DNA of 45,799 bases from Methanosarcina sp. (GCA_003164755.1 PLUB01000019.1:1-45799), one strand, 5' to 3'; shown: positions 8,220 through 18,082, numbered from the stretch's first letter. Notes: generated by a model not told the origin, from the letters alone. Translations and numbers: made by a program.

Positions 8220-10043
8220 GCTGATTGATGCCTGAAATTTTGATTAAAGACTACAAAGTGGGTAGCATATTTTTTTACTATAAGTACTTGCTTTTCTTTT
8301 ACAATAATTCTAATTTCTTCTTTAAGTATTATTGCCCCTTCTGATGTGGTTTTGAAGTATTTATTATTTGTAACTTTGATTTAATAGTTCTATGTCTATG
8401 CTGAAAGGAGATTTTTATATTTACGAGGAGTAAAGAAGTAACATTATGCCGACTAATTTTTGATCAATTTCTTATGATTCTATTTGGCAGAAAATTCTCG
8501 GCTCCTTGATGGTCATTTTTTCAAATTTTAATCGAATTTTTAATATAGGACTTTATAGATTATATAAGTAACATGAAAGAATGTTAAATAATATGTAACA
8601 ATTGGGTAGCAAAAATGGAACAAAGCTTATACATTTAATCATTTTTTTAGGTAGTATGGTTGAAAATTGACGAATCCAATATAAATTGATTATTTTTTAA
8701 AAGCTTAAATAATTTTTGACTAAAATGTGAGAATTTGTTTCATATGAATTTATACTCTCTAAACCTTTTAGTATAGGCAAAAAGTATAGGCAAAACTAAC
8801 ATAAATATCTATACTGTTCACAGCTATCTTTTGTCACTATTAAAATATTAATTACTATTTGGTTACTAAAATAATACCTATGTTATTTATCTTGTACCGT
8901 GCAAGATATATGGCAATTCTGACAATTATAGGACAAAGTTGTAATGGCAATTATAGGAAAGAACTGTAATTTTCTGAATCTGATATATAGATATTGAGTT
9001 TTTTGGTTATGTAAAGTTGTTGATTTATATCACATTTTGTTTTCGAAGGATGAGAACTCCAAGTCGAAAGAGCAAGTTCATTGCGTTCTCAAAATTTACT
9101 AGCACCCTTTTCTCCATTCTTAGCATCCATTCCAATTCCAGCCCCACCACTTTCCACTTAAATGTGCGATATAATAAATTCTTTCCATACAGATTTTTTG
9201 AACTTTTCGCAATTTCAATACATTTGATTATATTCTGTTTTAAAATTTCATATCATCTATTTTCTTTTCCACAACTGAACTGTACGTCGAATGGGATGCA
9301 TTTTATTACAATATGATATAGAAACTGCAAATGCATCCATTGCAATTCCAAGCGCTAAGAAGAATTAAGTATCGAAGACATTAAGTGATTTCTCCTTATG
9401 ACACAGCTGTTTTATTACATGGATGCCTAATTATTTCCTTTCCCAAACAAACATAAAATTATCTTGTTTATTATTTATTATTGTACTTCATTTTAGTTAT
9501 TTCCAAATGTTCCATGAGCTCCAGATATTCTATAAGTCCCATAAGCTCCATGAGCAATAGATCAATACCTTTTTCTTATTTTGTGTAAAACTTAGGGAAT
9601 TAAGAGATTTTGATACAAAAATGGGTATAAATGAAAATCTAAAAACAGAAGCTTGGTAAATAAACATATTGCTCTTGATTCTATTTTTTGATGAAGTAGA
9701 GTGATACAGAGCCAATTCGAATTTAAAGATTTTTAGATACATTGTAATAAGAGCAGAGTTGACTTTAAAACTTGAATCTATTAATAGGTGTCTATGCTCG
9801 CTGGTTAGTTGGTCTATACCCATTTGTTAGTGTAAGGGCCTACCCCCAGTCACAGTTAGCGTAATGATGGCCATGGTAGTAGTGGTGAATCCTTGTATCT
9901 ATTGATTAATAAATTCGGAGAAATCTATTTTCAAACCCTACGACACTCCCACTACTTAAGCTATATGCTTTAGCTTTGATGCTTCCGTTTCAGTGATATA
10001 TGGCGATATATTTAGAAGTTTAGCTATTCATAGCTATATATTT
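8220..10043. other. 1.8-kb gene-poor region
   Basis: No convincing gene. Open frames near 9017-9316 and 9530-9823 are Phe/Ser/Ile-rich, have no ribosome sites and look like chance translations of AT-rich DNA. On the minus strand an open stretch (about 9024-9250) reads FKWKVVGLELEWMLRMEK, which might be a remnant, but I cannot assign it. Bases 8401-8500 resemble 29041-29130 downstream of the flippase gene (shared TGAAAGGAGATTTT block and following sequence). Confidence 0.6.
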
Positions 10044-10316
10044 CTAGTTTTCATCATTTTCAGTATTTATAATCCATCCTTTCGCATCTTTTATAATTTT
10101 TCCAGTTTCACTATCCACTACTGCTCCCTTCCCAGTCTTCCTCTATCCATTTTCAGTATCTACTGCTATTTCTTTCGCAGCTTTTACCTGTCCATTTTCA
10201 AGATCCATAGCCACTGTTTTCTTCTCTTTAACCACAACAGTTTCTGCGGTTACTGCTGCAGACGTCACTGATACTACAAAAAGGACTGCCAGCAAAACTG
10301 CAAGTACCTTTTTCAT
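10044..10316 (-). pseudogene. Small secreted repeat protein interrupted by an in-frame TAG
   Basis: ATG at 10316 opens MKKVLAVLLAVLFVVS, a signal peptide ending near SAAVTAE, followed by imperfect 15-16 residue repeats (TVAMDLENGQVKAAK, EIAVDTENG…). A TAG at 10143-10145 stops it at 57 residues. The frame then continues in the same repeat style (KGAVVDSETGKIIKDAK, GWIINTEN) to another TAG at 10044. The repeat (V/I)A(M/V)D(T/L)ENG is a cousin of the TDDGK repeat in the gene at 13000-13401. It is either a truncated gene with recent amber mutation, a functional 57-residue protein, or read through as pyrrolysine. No strong ribosome site is seen. Role unknown; secreted to the cell surface by inference. 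Confidence 0.6.
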
Positions 10317-10354
10317 TCAAATGATTGTTTCAACATTTTCATAGCTCCCACTCT

Positions 10355-10487
10355 TACACAGCTACGTCTTTACCATCGTCGGTCTTTATAGCCACTACTT
10401 TCCCATATCTATATCTTTACTATCATCTGTAGTCATAGCCACTACTTTTTCCATAACTATATCTTTACCATCATCAGTCTTCAATTG
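10355..10487 (-). pseudogene. Decayed copy of the TDDGK-repeat secreted protein
   Basis: The minus strand reads LKTDDGKDIVMEK, VVAMTTDDSKDIDMGK, then after a one-base deletion VVAIKTDDGKDVAV. These are about three of the 16-residue repeats of the intact gene at 13000-13401. The signal-peptide part is missing, and the sequence starts abruptly after DNA (10500-10677) that matches the region upstream of the intact gene. It is therefore a duplicate locus that lost its 5' coding end and shifted frame. Confidence 0.7.
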
Positions 10488-10499
10488 AAACAAAACTAA

Positions 10500-10677
10500 C
10501 TATCCTGCTGGTCAAAAGGAAAGGACCTTTTTTTCTGAACAGTTATCATTAATAATGATGTTTCTTTATTTTAAAATTATTAGATTAATAAAATTGTTTA
10601 TGTAGGAAAGTTAAAAATTAAATCCACTATTTTAAAGTTTATTTCTAAATTAAATGAAGAAAATTAAGATATCAAAG
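10500..10677 (-). repeat. Duplicated upstream region, copy 1
   Basis: Shares blocks in order with 13496-13653: TTTTCTGAACAGT, TTAATAATGATGTT, CTTTATTTTAAAATTAT, AGATTAATAAAAT, GAAAGTTAA, AATCCACTA, TTTAAAGT and GAATTAAGATATCAAA (here AAAATTAAGATATCAAA). Identity looks about 80 per cent by eye. Each copy lies directly upstream of a TDDGK-repeat coding sequence on the minus strand, so it probably includes the promoter. Confidence 0.75.
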
Positions 10678-10682
10678 ACCCA

Positions 10683-12779
10683 TCAATAAAAATTCAAGAA
10701 TGTAATTAACAGTAGAATTCCCATGATGACAGGCCAGTACAGTACTTTCACATACATGTTGTCTTCTGTATCAATAAAGGGGATACTCCGATTTGACGCA
10801 AAAACGATTGAATTCAGGGAAACAACCAAGATTGCAATGTACATTATAAAATAGAAATACTCAAGGTAGATGATCCCGCCGATGGGAATTCTAGCTCTGA
10901 GAGAAGATTGGGCAATGATAAGAGTAAAAAGAATTGAGGTGCAGTAGCCCAGGACTCCATGTGAACTGAATCCAAAATGAGTTTTGCTTTCACCCTTGGT
11001 AATAATCGTAAGGACTGCAAACAAAAGAATGAGTACTACTATTATGAGTAGAAGATCGGAATGAGAGGGAGATTTAAGGTCCCTTTTGATATCGACGTTG
11101 AAATAAAGTTCGGGTGCATTGGAATTTGTAAATTTCCCTAATCCAATATTGGTATTATTAGAATTAATCCTGTAACTGAAAAAGGTTTTTTGCGGTTTCC
11201 AGCCGTCAAGTGCGAAAGGGCGTCGCAAACCGGGAAGATTTTCTGGAACCAAGGTATCATAGGAATCAAAGTCTGGAACCAAGACGTTTAATACAGAATT
11301 GTTACTCAGCACCCTGATCCATGCGTCTTCCCTATCAAATGGGTATTTTGAATAATCAAACTGCTGGTGCAGAGTAGTCTTAAAACGCCAGCCTATAACA
11401 CCTGTGTCCTTATTCACATAGACCTTTTCAATTGCAGTTTCTTTTGAATCCGGAAAACTAAAGTCAGGTAGCTCCTTCCAAGTACCTAGGCTTGAAATAT
11501 TTTGCCAGATATATCCGGTTATTAAGATATCATTAGCATTCAAAAACTCCATAGACTGGAGAAAAAATCCTGTAGGAGTTCTGGGAGTTGTCGGGTTCAT
11601 ATCGACGTGTTGCAACACCGTTTCAACATCTTCTCTGTCGAAAACAACAAGGTCCCCATTCCTGCTATCAAGAGCGGAATTATTCATAGTAAGGTACCAC
11701 ATAAAGCCCAGCCCAAGGATACAGAGGAATGTAAAAATAACAGCGAGCATCCAGAGCCCTTTATGATCATACCTGTAAATGGATATAAAAAGCAGGCACA
11801 GAAAGAATACAAAAGCAAGAGTTGCGAACACTATAAGAATAATTGAGTGGATCTGCTCTGTTTTTTTGTTCAGCAGAGTTTCTTCCTGAGGAAGGACAAA
11901 TCCTAGAGTCCAGTCTGTAGAATGAATCTTTTTTTGAAATACCCAGTAGGATTTCCCTGTAAAGGAATTTGTCGCCAAATAATCTTGTTTTTGTATGTTC
12001 TCATTTATGAAGTAAAGATTGGGATCTTTTTTTGCAAGCTCGTGAATATTTCCATTAAGATACTCTTTTACGGGATGAGAAATAATTTCTCCTTTCCCAG
12101 AGATCATGAAACCATAACCCGTATTTCCTATGCTGAGGCTATTTAGATATGCTCTTATTCCTTCAAGAGAGTGACTTACACTTACAACTCCTGCAGCTTT
12201 GTCCCGATTTCCGGATTCTGCAAGATAAAAAGGAGTCGAATAATCGATCTGATAATTGCGGTCTGCAATTCCTAAATAGGGTGAAATCCATGCTTTGGAC
12301 CCTTTTTTCAGGACATCATTGTACCATTCAGTTTGTTCACTATCCTCCGTGTAATTATATGTGAGCGGAGCATATACGACTTCCAAACCGTTTCTCTTGA
12401 AATGGGGTGCATAAAGCTCCCCGGAATTGGCAGCTGGAGAATATGCAATGACAATACTAAAAATGCTAGGATTATCCTTCATTTCAGCCAGAAGACGTTC
12501 CTTGACCATGGAATCGTTTTTCAGTTTCCCGAAACTCAGATCCTTTGCCACTCCATCAGCAAGGGTGCTAGTAAAATTAAGTCCCAGATTGATATTTTTT
12601 ATGGCAGAGTCGGCTTTTTGGAGCGCATCTTTCCTTGCATCTTCCTGAATCATTTCATTTGTCTTGCTACTTTTGTACTCATATCCGAAATGTATCAGTA
12701 GCAAAAAACTAAGTAGACAGAGTAGGAATGCAATACAAACTGTTTGTTTTTGACGTTTATCCAAGTCAATCATTTTCAT
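10683..12779 (-). CDS. Cache sensor domain fused to a pentameric ligand-gated ion channel-like module
   Basis: 698 residues in five parts. (1) TM helix 12-31. (2) Extracellular Cache-type sensor, about 40-300: EWYNDV, WISPYLG, DYSTPFYL, GVVSVSHSLEGI, GNTGYGFMISGKGEIISHP. (3) Two TM helices, 312-334 and 342-363. (4) A beta-rich extracellular domain, about 375-570, with GVIGWRFKTTLHQQFDYSKYPFDRED (459-484 region), where YPFD is the Pro-loop motif of Cys-loop-receptor relatives, and ALDGWKPQKTFFSY, comparable to the TGWDIESF strand of GLIC. (5) Four C-terminal helices at about 575-595, 605-626, 634-661 and 677-697. M2-M3 (GVLGYCTSILFTLIIAQSSL, then RARIPIGG, then IIYLEYFYFIMYIAIL) lines up with GLIC M2-M3. 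The canonical Arg and Asp of amino-acid-binding dCache domains are not seen. Both ends are intact, with no stops or frameshifts. Prokaryotic homologues of this channel family are known, including in Methanosarcina. The ligand and conduction here are inference. Confidence 0.72.
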   Translation of the reverse strand: MKMIDLDKRQKQTVCIAFLLCLLSFLLLIHFGYEYKSSKTNEMIQEDARKDALQKADSAIKNINLGLNFTSTLADGVAKDLSFGKLKNDSMVKERLLAEMKDNPSIFSIVIAYSPAANSGELYAPHFKRNGLEVVYAPLTYNYTEDSEQTEWYNDVLKKGSKAWISPYLGIADRNYQIDYSTPFYLAESGNRDKAAGVVSVSHSLEGIRAYLNSLSIGNTGYGFMISGKGEIISHPVKEYLNGNIHELAKKDPNLYFINENIQKQDYLATNSFTGKSYWVFQKKIHSTDWTLGFVLPQEETLLNKKTEQIHSIILIVFATLAFVFFLCLLFISIYRYDHKGLWMLAVIFTFLCILGLGFMWYLTMNNSALDSRNGDLVVFDREDVETVLQHVDMNPTTPRTPTGFFLQSMEFLNANDILITGYIWQNISSLGTWKELPDFSFPDSKETAIEKVYVNKDTGVIGWRFKTTLHQQFDYSKYPFDREDAWIRVLSNNSVLNVLVPDFDSYDTLVPENLPGLRRPFALDGWKPQKTFFSYRINSNNTNIGLGKFTNSNAPELYFNVDIKRDLKSPSHSDLLLIIVVLILLFAVLTIITKGESKTHFGFSSHGVLGYCTSILFTLIIAQSSLRARIPIGGIIYLEYFYFIMYIAILVVSLNSIVFASNRSIPFIDTEDNMYVKVLYWPVIMGILLLITFLNFY

Positions 12780-12999
12780 CTCTTAAACAATTATTACGGT
12801 TCCATCCAATAGCACTTCTTTTCATTGTATTCCCTGTAGGTGTAGTACCTATTGTTTTACTCCTTATTAATTATTTTCAAATTGAGTAAATGTCTTCTGT
12901 ATCGATTTTTACTCTACTCATCCAAAATAATAAATATTAATTTCATTGAAATTTCTTAATTCTATAGCATTAAAAGAATACTTTTTGACGTTTTATACC

Positions 13000-13401
13000 T
13001 TAACCAAATTTAATAACTATAATTTTACCATCGTCGGTCCTCATAGCCACTACTTTTTTCATAGCTATAACTTTACCATCGTCGGTCTTTATAGCCACTA
13101 CTTTTTTCATAGCTATAACTTTACCATCGTCGGTCTTTATAGCCACTACTTTTTCCAAAGCTTTTTCTTTACTCCCTTCGGTCTCCATAGCTGCTACTTT
13201 TCCCATAGTTATTTCTTTACCATCGTCGGTCTTCATAGCCACTACTTTTCCCATAGCTATATTTTTACCATCGTCGGTCTTCATAGCCACTACTTTTTTC
13301 ATAGCTATTTCTTTACCATTCCCGTTTTCTGCATTTACTGCTGCAGCGGTCACGGACATTAAAAAACAAATTACTAGCAAAACACTAAGTGTCTTTTTCA
13401 T
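13000..13401 (-). CDS. Secreted protein made of six 16-residue TDDGK repeats
   Basis: 133 residues: signal peptide MKKTLSVLLVICFLMSVTAAAVNA, a short GNGKEIAMKK linker, then six repeats of consensus VVAMKTDDGKxIAMxK. The third is the most diverged (VAAMETEGSKEKALEK) and the last ends IIVIKFG. DNA repeats are 48 bp. The TDDGK turns alternating with hydrophobic VVAM/IAM strands suggest a beta-solenoid or stacked hairpins, perhaps cation-binding through DD; that is inference. GGAG lies 9 nt before the ATG. A broken copy and related upstream DNA sit on the other side of the channel gene. I do not recognise a named family. The opposite-strand frame is an artefact of the repeat. Confidence 0.75.
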   Translation of the reverse strand: MKKTLSVLLVICFLMSVTAAAVNAENGNGKEIAMKKVVAMKTDDGKNIAMGKVVAMKTDDGKEITMGKVAAMETEGSKEKALEKVVAIKTDDGKVIAMKKVVAIKTDDGKVIAMKKVVAMRTDDGKIIVIKFG

Positions 13402-13495
13402 TTGTTGAAACTCCGTTTGATCTTTATTTATTCCTTTTAATAAATATATTTACAAATACTGAAACAAAACTTAACTGTATTGCTATTAAAAAGTC

Positions 13496-13653
13496 AATTA
13501 CCTTCTTTTCTGAACAGTGATCCTTAATAATGATGTTCCTCTACTTTAAAATTATGAGATTAATAAAATAATAGGTGTAAGAAAGTTAACGGTTGAATCC
13601 ACTAGTTTAAAGTGTATTTATATATTAATTGAAGAGAATTAAGATATCAAATG
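13496..13653 (-). repeat. Duplicated upstream region, copy 2
   Basis: Counterpart of 10500-10677 (same blocks from TTTTCTGAACAGTG to GAATTAAGATATCAAA). It precedes the intact TDDGK-repeat gene and probably carries its promoter; AAATATATTTATT near 13438-13450 is a candidate TATA element between this block and the gene. Confidence 0.7.
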
Positions 13654-13819
13654 TGGGAAGTGAGATCGTTACCTATTTTTTAAATTTGATTCACAAATAT
13701 CTCATTTTTTGGCTATATGTTTGAAAGTTGATTGGTTCATATATTTATAGGAATATAGGATATAGGATATTTGACAGATTAAAGGCAAGTAAATTCAAAA
13801 AAATAGTAGGAAAGCATAG

Positions 13820-13995
13820 CAAAATTCAATAAATTTCTTTGCGATCGATTTTATTTTACATAGCAGTGTGCTGAAAATTCTGTAAAAATGACTGTTCTCC
13901 ATCTTTTTTTTCATTAAAAAACAAGATTTATTGGTTCTACAGATGCATAAGTTTTTATAGCAAAAACTGTGCATCATTATAAACGGTAAATTTTC
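13820..13995 (-). repeat. Hairpin repeat element, copy F
   Basis: Core at 13942-13975 is an inverted repeat, GATGCATAAGTTTTT / AAAACTGTGCATC around a 5-nt loop. It is flanked by GATTTATTGG and AACGGTAAAT, which are imperfect mirror images. To its left on the minus strand follows TACAGAATTTTCAGCACACT. The same core and tail occur at 17690-17835 on the plus strand, and the core alone at 45485-45552. It resembles a miniature inverted-repeat element or a degenerate IS end. Confidence 0.55.
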
Positions 13996-14193
13996 TTTTT
14001 TGTATTAAAAAGGGTCGATAGTCAATCGGAATTCACAAAACCTTGGTGGATTGCTAATCTTTTTGTATCGTTATCTTATTTTGGCGAAGCGCGATACATA
14101 TCAATATCCCTTTTAATTCTATGTATTGCCTATTGAAAAATACATGCATAAGTCATAACATTTTTTGGATAGGTTCTAAGTCTAAAGCTGAAT

Positions 14194-15525
14194 TTATTCT
14201 GTAATAATTTCAGTTTGTGATTCAAGTTCTGATACTCTGTACTTCAACTCTCTACTTTTATTAGAATCCATATGTTCAATTATAGAAATGGCTTCACTTT
14301 TCATTCTCTCAGCTTCGTTCTTAAGTGTTTCAATACTGAATTGCTTCACATCAGCTTTTGAGTATAGACCTTTCTCAAGGAAGGAAACTATTATCCATCA
14401 TTGTGTTTCATGTAATGAAAAAGTAACGCAGAATTAAATACATTGCCTAGAAATGGTATCCAACGATATAAATAAGAAGCAGCCATTGTCCTTAATATAT
14501 ATCCACTCACGACGGTTAAATAAGTATAAATTTGTGCCTTAGATAGTTAATTATAATTTGCACACAGCGCTGCAGTCATACCAACTGTAATAATGGTCAA
14601 AGATCCTTCTTCTAAACCAGGCACTTGAGTAAATACTCTTGCACATCCAGCGGCTACAGTTGCACTACTGTGAATTATTAAATGGTTAATTGCCATACGA
14701 TTTTGTTTTTCTTTGTTGTATTTTTTCATCTCATTTTTTTCCTTCTTTTCCAGCAATTTCTGTTCGCTTTCTGCTCGTTGTATAAGGATTTGTTGTGCTT
14801 CTTTTACTCCAACATTTAGATGTGTTGTCAGTGTTGCCTCGATAAGATCAGCTTGATGCTTACCAACTATTTCTATAATCTTATAAACTAAATTATCAAT
14901 TTTAGGAAAACCTTGAATTGGATATCCAGCACACTCAATTATTTGTTCAGTACATAGGTTAAATTTCTCAATAGATCTTCACGAATAGCAGCAATTTGAC
15001 CAGATTTTAATACATCTATCTTATTTATAACTACAATTAATGGTTTCTTGCTATCGAGGATTTTTTTCATATAAGGGACTTGAAGTTTACTTTTAGCAGA
15101 TTCATGCACGATATACAAAATTATATCAGCTTTTCCAGTAATTTTCATTGAAATATCCAAATAGTTCTCAATATCCCCTGCAATACTTGGCGTATCATAG
15201 ATCTTTACAATTAAATCACCATGATTTGACCATACTTTTCCGTTTGACAGTTCCGCTTCATCAGACCAATTGCTAGGTCTATCGTCCAGTTTAAAAAAGC
15301 ACGTGCTTGGATCGTCATTATTGCAACCAAATAATGTATTAAGCAGTGATCCTTTACCAGAATTAACTTCGCCAAATACAGCAATATTGATGCTAAGATT
15401 CTTCAACCTTTGAAGTGTTTCTTCGAGTATAGCAAGTTGTGAGGACTAAGAAACTCTTGAATAACACCAAGAGTTTTTCTATACTCGATAAGGTTGTTTT
15501 GTAAATAATCAGGAAGTTTTGACAC
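14194..15525 (-). pseudogene. GTPase with C-terminal DUF697-like membrane domain, multiply broken
   Basis: Starts at GTG 15525 behind a perfect GGAGGTG ribosome site (MSKLPDYLQNNLIEYRKTLG). A frameshift near 15440 leads into the G domain: P-loop GEVNSGKGSLLN (the usual Ser/Thr after GK is Gly), DTPS in place of DTPG, and NKID. A second frameshift near 14945 leads into IIECAGYPIQGFPKI, a coiled coil rich in EKK, and the hydrophobic segment ATVAAGCARVFTQVPGLEEG. After a TAA at 14547 the same frame continues SKAQIYTYLTVVSG…RWIPFLGN, and a further shift near 14395 gives FLEKGLYSKADVKQ…ELESQTEI to the end at 14194. The order matches Era-like GTPases with a DUF697-type C terminus. Clearly inactive. 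Confidence 0.8.
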
Positions 15526-15546
15526 AATTTCACCTCCGATTTATAG

Positions 15547-17349
15547 TCAATGGATATCTCTTATTTTTTCAACGACTTTCTTGTTGTATGCGTTAACGAT
15601 GACACTTCGAGTTATGAGACCAAGGAGTTTTGTTTTATCTTCTCGTTCCACGACAGGGAGCCGATCAATTTGCTTTGCAGCAAGGCGTTTAAGGACAGTA
15701 CTAAGATTTTCATCAGGGTAGGCGACTTCTAGTTCTTTGGTGGCAATCTCTCCTATTTTAAGATCAACTTACTTAGATTTTACTTTGCTCTGGATATCTC
15801 AGAGTGTTACTATTCCAGAAAGTTTACCTTTAGAATTAACGATCGGAAAACCACCATGTCGACTTGCTTGCATAACGGTAGTAAGAGTTTTGACACTGTT
15901 TTCTTCAGAAATTGTTTTAATATGTTTGACCATGGCATCTTTTACAAGAATTGAGACCATGGTATCTACTTCCCTCCCTTTTCGGATCTTGAACCCTTTA
16001 TTACGAAGTCCTTCCGTTAAAATTGATTCCGGATACAGGGCATTTGACATTATGTTGCTAAGGACGCAAGCAAACATCAGAGGAAGAATCAAATTGTAAT
16101 CTCTAGTGGATCTCAAATAGAATTAGAATGGCAGTAAGAGGAGCTCTTACAGTCCCAGCAAAAACTGCACCCATGCCTACGAGGGCATAAGCCCTCGGCC
16201 CTGCAGTTATTCCTGGGTAAAATACATTTGCAATTATTCCGAAGGCACCGCCAAACATTGCTCCTAGAAAAAGAGACGGGACAATCATCCCCCCTGAACC
16301 CCCTGAACCAAAGCTTAGGGAAAAAGCAATGATCTTTAGGAAAAGAAGTATCAGAAGGAGCTAGAAGGTGAATTGATTGTTTAAGGCGTCCATAATCACA
16401 TTATAGCCCATTCCAAGTATCCATGGATAGAAAAATCCAATTAAACCTACTAAAAGCCCACCAATAGCAGGCTTGAAGCTTGTATGAATGGGAATTTTTG
16501 TAAAAATATCTTTTGTAAAATAAAGTGTTCGGATTAATATTGTTGAGATAACCCCTGCACATAGGCCAAGAACAAGATAAAGCATTAGCTCTTCATAGGG
16601 ACTTACCAGCACATAGGAAGATATCTTAATAGGTTTCATGTCAAAAATAGTACTGGAGACAAGGGTCGCGAAGACTGAAGAGATTACTATCGGAATAAAA
16701 GTACTAGTTTCAAGTTCGCCATAAATCACTTCTACAACAAAGACAATGCCAGCAAGTGGAGCACAGAATGCTGCTGCTATTCCACCAGCAGCACCACACC
16801 CGAGAAGAACTTGCAACTGTCTTTCTGGACTTTTTAGGATCTTCCAAACAAACGCTACTGTTCCTGTTCCTGTTCCGGCTCCGGCTAAGACCCCGGGAGC
16901 TTCTTTCCCCAGAGAACCCCCAGAACTAATAGTGATTATTGACGTGAATGTTTCTAGAAACGTATCTTTAAGATTAAGCCTTGATCCACGTAAAGTCACA
17001 GTTTCAATAAGACCTTGGACTCCATACTGTTTTTTTATTAAGAAATACGAAATTAGTCCAGCCAACAGCCCTCCCAGGGCAGGTACAAATATTACATAAT
17101 AATATGGAAACTCATGCACGGGAAATCCGCGTTGCATTCCGAAAAGAGCATTGCTGTATTGTGTAGTACACGGTCGTATACCACTACAACCAATCAAGTG
17201 AGAAGACCAATTATGATTGCAATTGAATCAATCTTTGCGGATTCGATATCAAATCTTCGGGTGATAGATTTAATTATTCGGGAATATTCATGTATAATAT
17301 CGAATTTAAATTTGGACTTTGTATTTACTTCCAAATGCTCGTGCCTCAC
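15547..17349 (-). pseudogene. ClC-type chloride channel/transporter with two CBS domains, multiply broken
   Basis: Reads from GTG 17349 (RHEHLEVNTKSKFKFDII). Lesions: TGA near 17200, a frameshift near 17165, TAG at 16361-16363, a frameshift near 16105, TGA near 15798 and TAA near 15768. Channel motifs remain: SSGGSLGKEAPG with the gating Glu, GCGAAGGIAAAFCAPLAG, and GSGGSGGMIVPSLFLGAMFGG, followed by GMGAVFAGTVRAPLTAILILFE. Two CBS domains follow (VKDAMVKHIKTISEEN… and IGEIATKELEVAYPDENL…). In intact form it would be a membrane chloride channel or H+/Cl- exchanger with cytoplasmic nucleotide-sensing CBS pair. It starts 1.8 kb upstream of, and on the same strand as, the GTPase pseudogene. Confidence 0.88.
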
Positions 17350-17689
17350 GGAGACTATTTAAACGATGGCTATCTTTTTATAAAAATAAATTATGTAGTT
17401 TTTAATTTAGCTCTGATACAGTATTTTAATCTTATCCTAAAAGTTTAGAGCATTTATTTAGAAGATATTATTTCAAGCAAAATCCAAATATAGAGATGTA
17501 ACAATTTGCTAGAACTGATTTTTCCGCAGATGTCCTTCCGATTATCACAATTTATGGAATAACTTGCTCATTCAAACTTTGTGCCTCAAAACATTTACAC
17601 TATCCGATCTTGTATTGCAGTGTACAAAAGTTATGTAAATTCTAATCTCTTAATTGAATCCACACACTTTTCTTTGTTATAAGGGATAG

Positions 17690-17840
17690 GATATATCGCT
17701 TTTTTCTAATGCAGAGATTTTACCACAAGAAACTGTGCATTGGTAAAAACGATAAAGTTCATTTTTGTGGCACAGAAAATTATATAAAATCTATCCGAAT
17801 TTACAGAATTTTCAGTACACTTTCAAGTAATGCTTCGGGA
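17690..17840 (+). repeat. Hairpin repeat element, copy G
   Basis: AATGCAGAGATTTTACC / AAACTGTGCATT core flanked by ATATCG and AACGATAAAG, followed by TACAGAATTTTCAGTACACT. Same family as 13820-13995 but pointing the other way. The two copies bracket the GTPase and ClC pseudogenes. Confidence 0.55.
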
Positions 17841-18001
17841 ATCCCCTTGGAATCCAAACACGGCGAAAGTTTGTTTTATACAGGAGATGTCAGAAAATTC
17901 AATTTTGAGGTAAAAAGGTAACAAAAAGAAGAATTTAAGATCTTTAAATTGAAAAAAAGGAATTAAGCTTATTACTGTTAGGGATTGTCTAACAACTTCT
18001 A

Positions 18002-18059
18002 TTAGGGCAGGGAGAAAGTAATAGGCTAAAAAAGTGTACTTGTAATTCTCCCTGCCTAA
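18002..18059 (-). terminator. Inverted repeat downstream of the 5'-nucleotidase pseudogene
   Basis: TTAGGGCAGGGAGAA (18002-18016) pairs with TTCTCCCTGCCTAA (18046-18059) across a 29-nt loop, with one bulged G. It sits 24 nt past the stop of the gene ending at 18083. It may be a transcript-end hairpin; being GC-rich in AT-rich surroundings, it could also be the trace of a mobile-element end. Confidence 0.35.
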
Positions 18060-18082
18060 AGAGTAGATGTCTTCCCATGTTC

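Noticed and set aside
9017..9316. 99-codon plus-strand frame
   Set aside because: Phe/Ser/Ile-rich, no ribosome site, no recognisable motif; looks like a chance frame in AT-rich DNA.
9530..9823. 97-codon minus-strand frame
   Set aside because: No ribosome site and irregular residue use; no domain or membrane topology that makes sense.
9877..9956. GTAGTGG / CCACTAC inverted repeat considered as an IS end
   Set aside because: 7-bp arms separated by about 60 nt with no related copy elsewhere in the window.
9993..10271. 92-codon plus-strand frame
   Set aside because: Antisense of the small secreted repeat protein at 10044-10316, which has a clear signal peptide.
12946..13362. 138-codon plus-strand frame rich in SYNFTIVGLHSHYFFH repeats
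   Set aside because: It is the antisense of the TDDGK-repeat gene. The repeat keeps both strands open; the minus strand has the signal peptide and ribosome site.
15547..17349. Reading the ClC gene's TAG as pyrrolysine to rescue it
   Set aside because: The same gene also has TGA, TAA and two frameshifts, so decoding TAG alone would not restore it.
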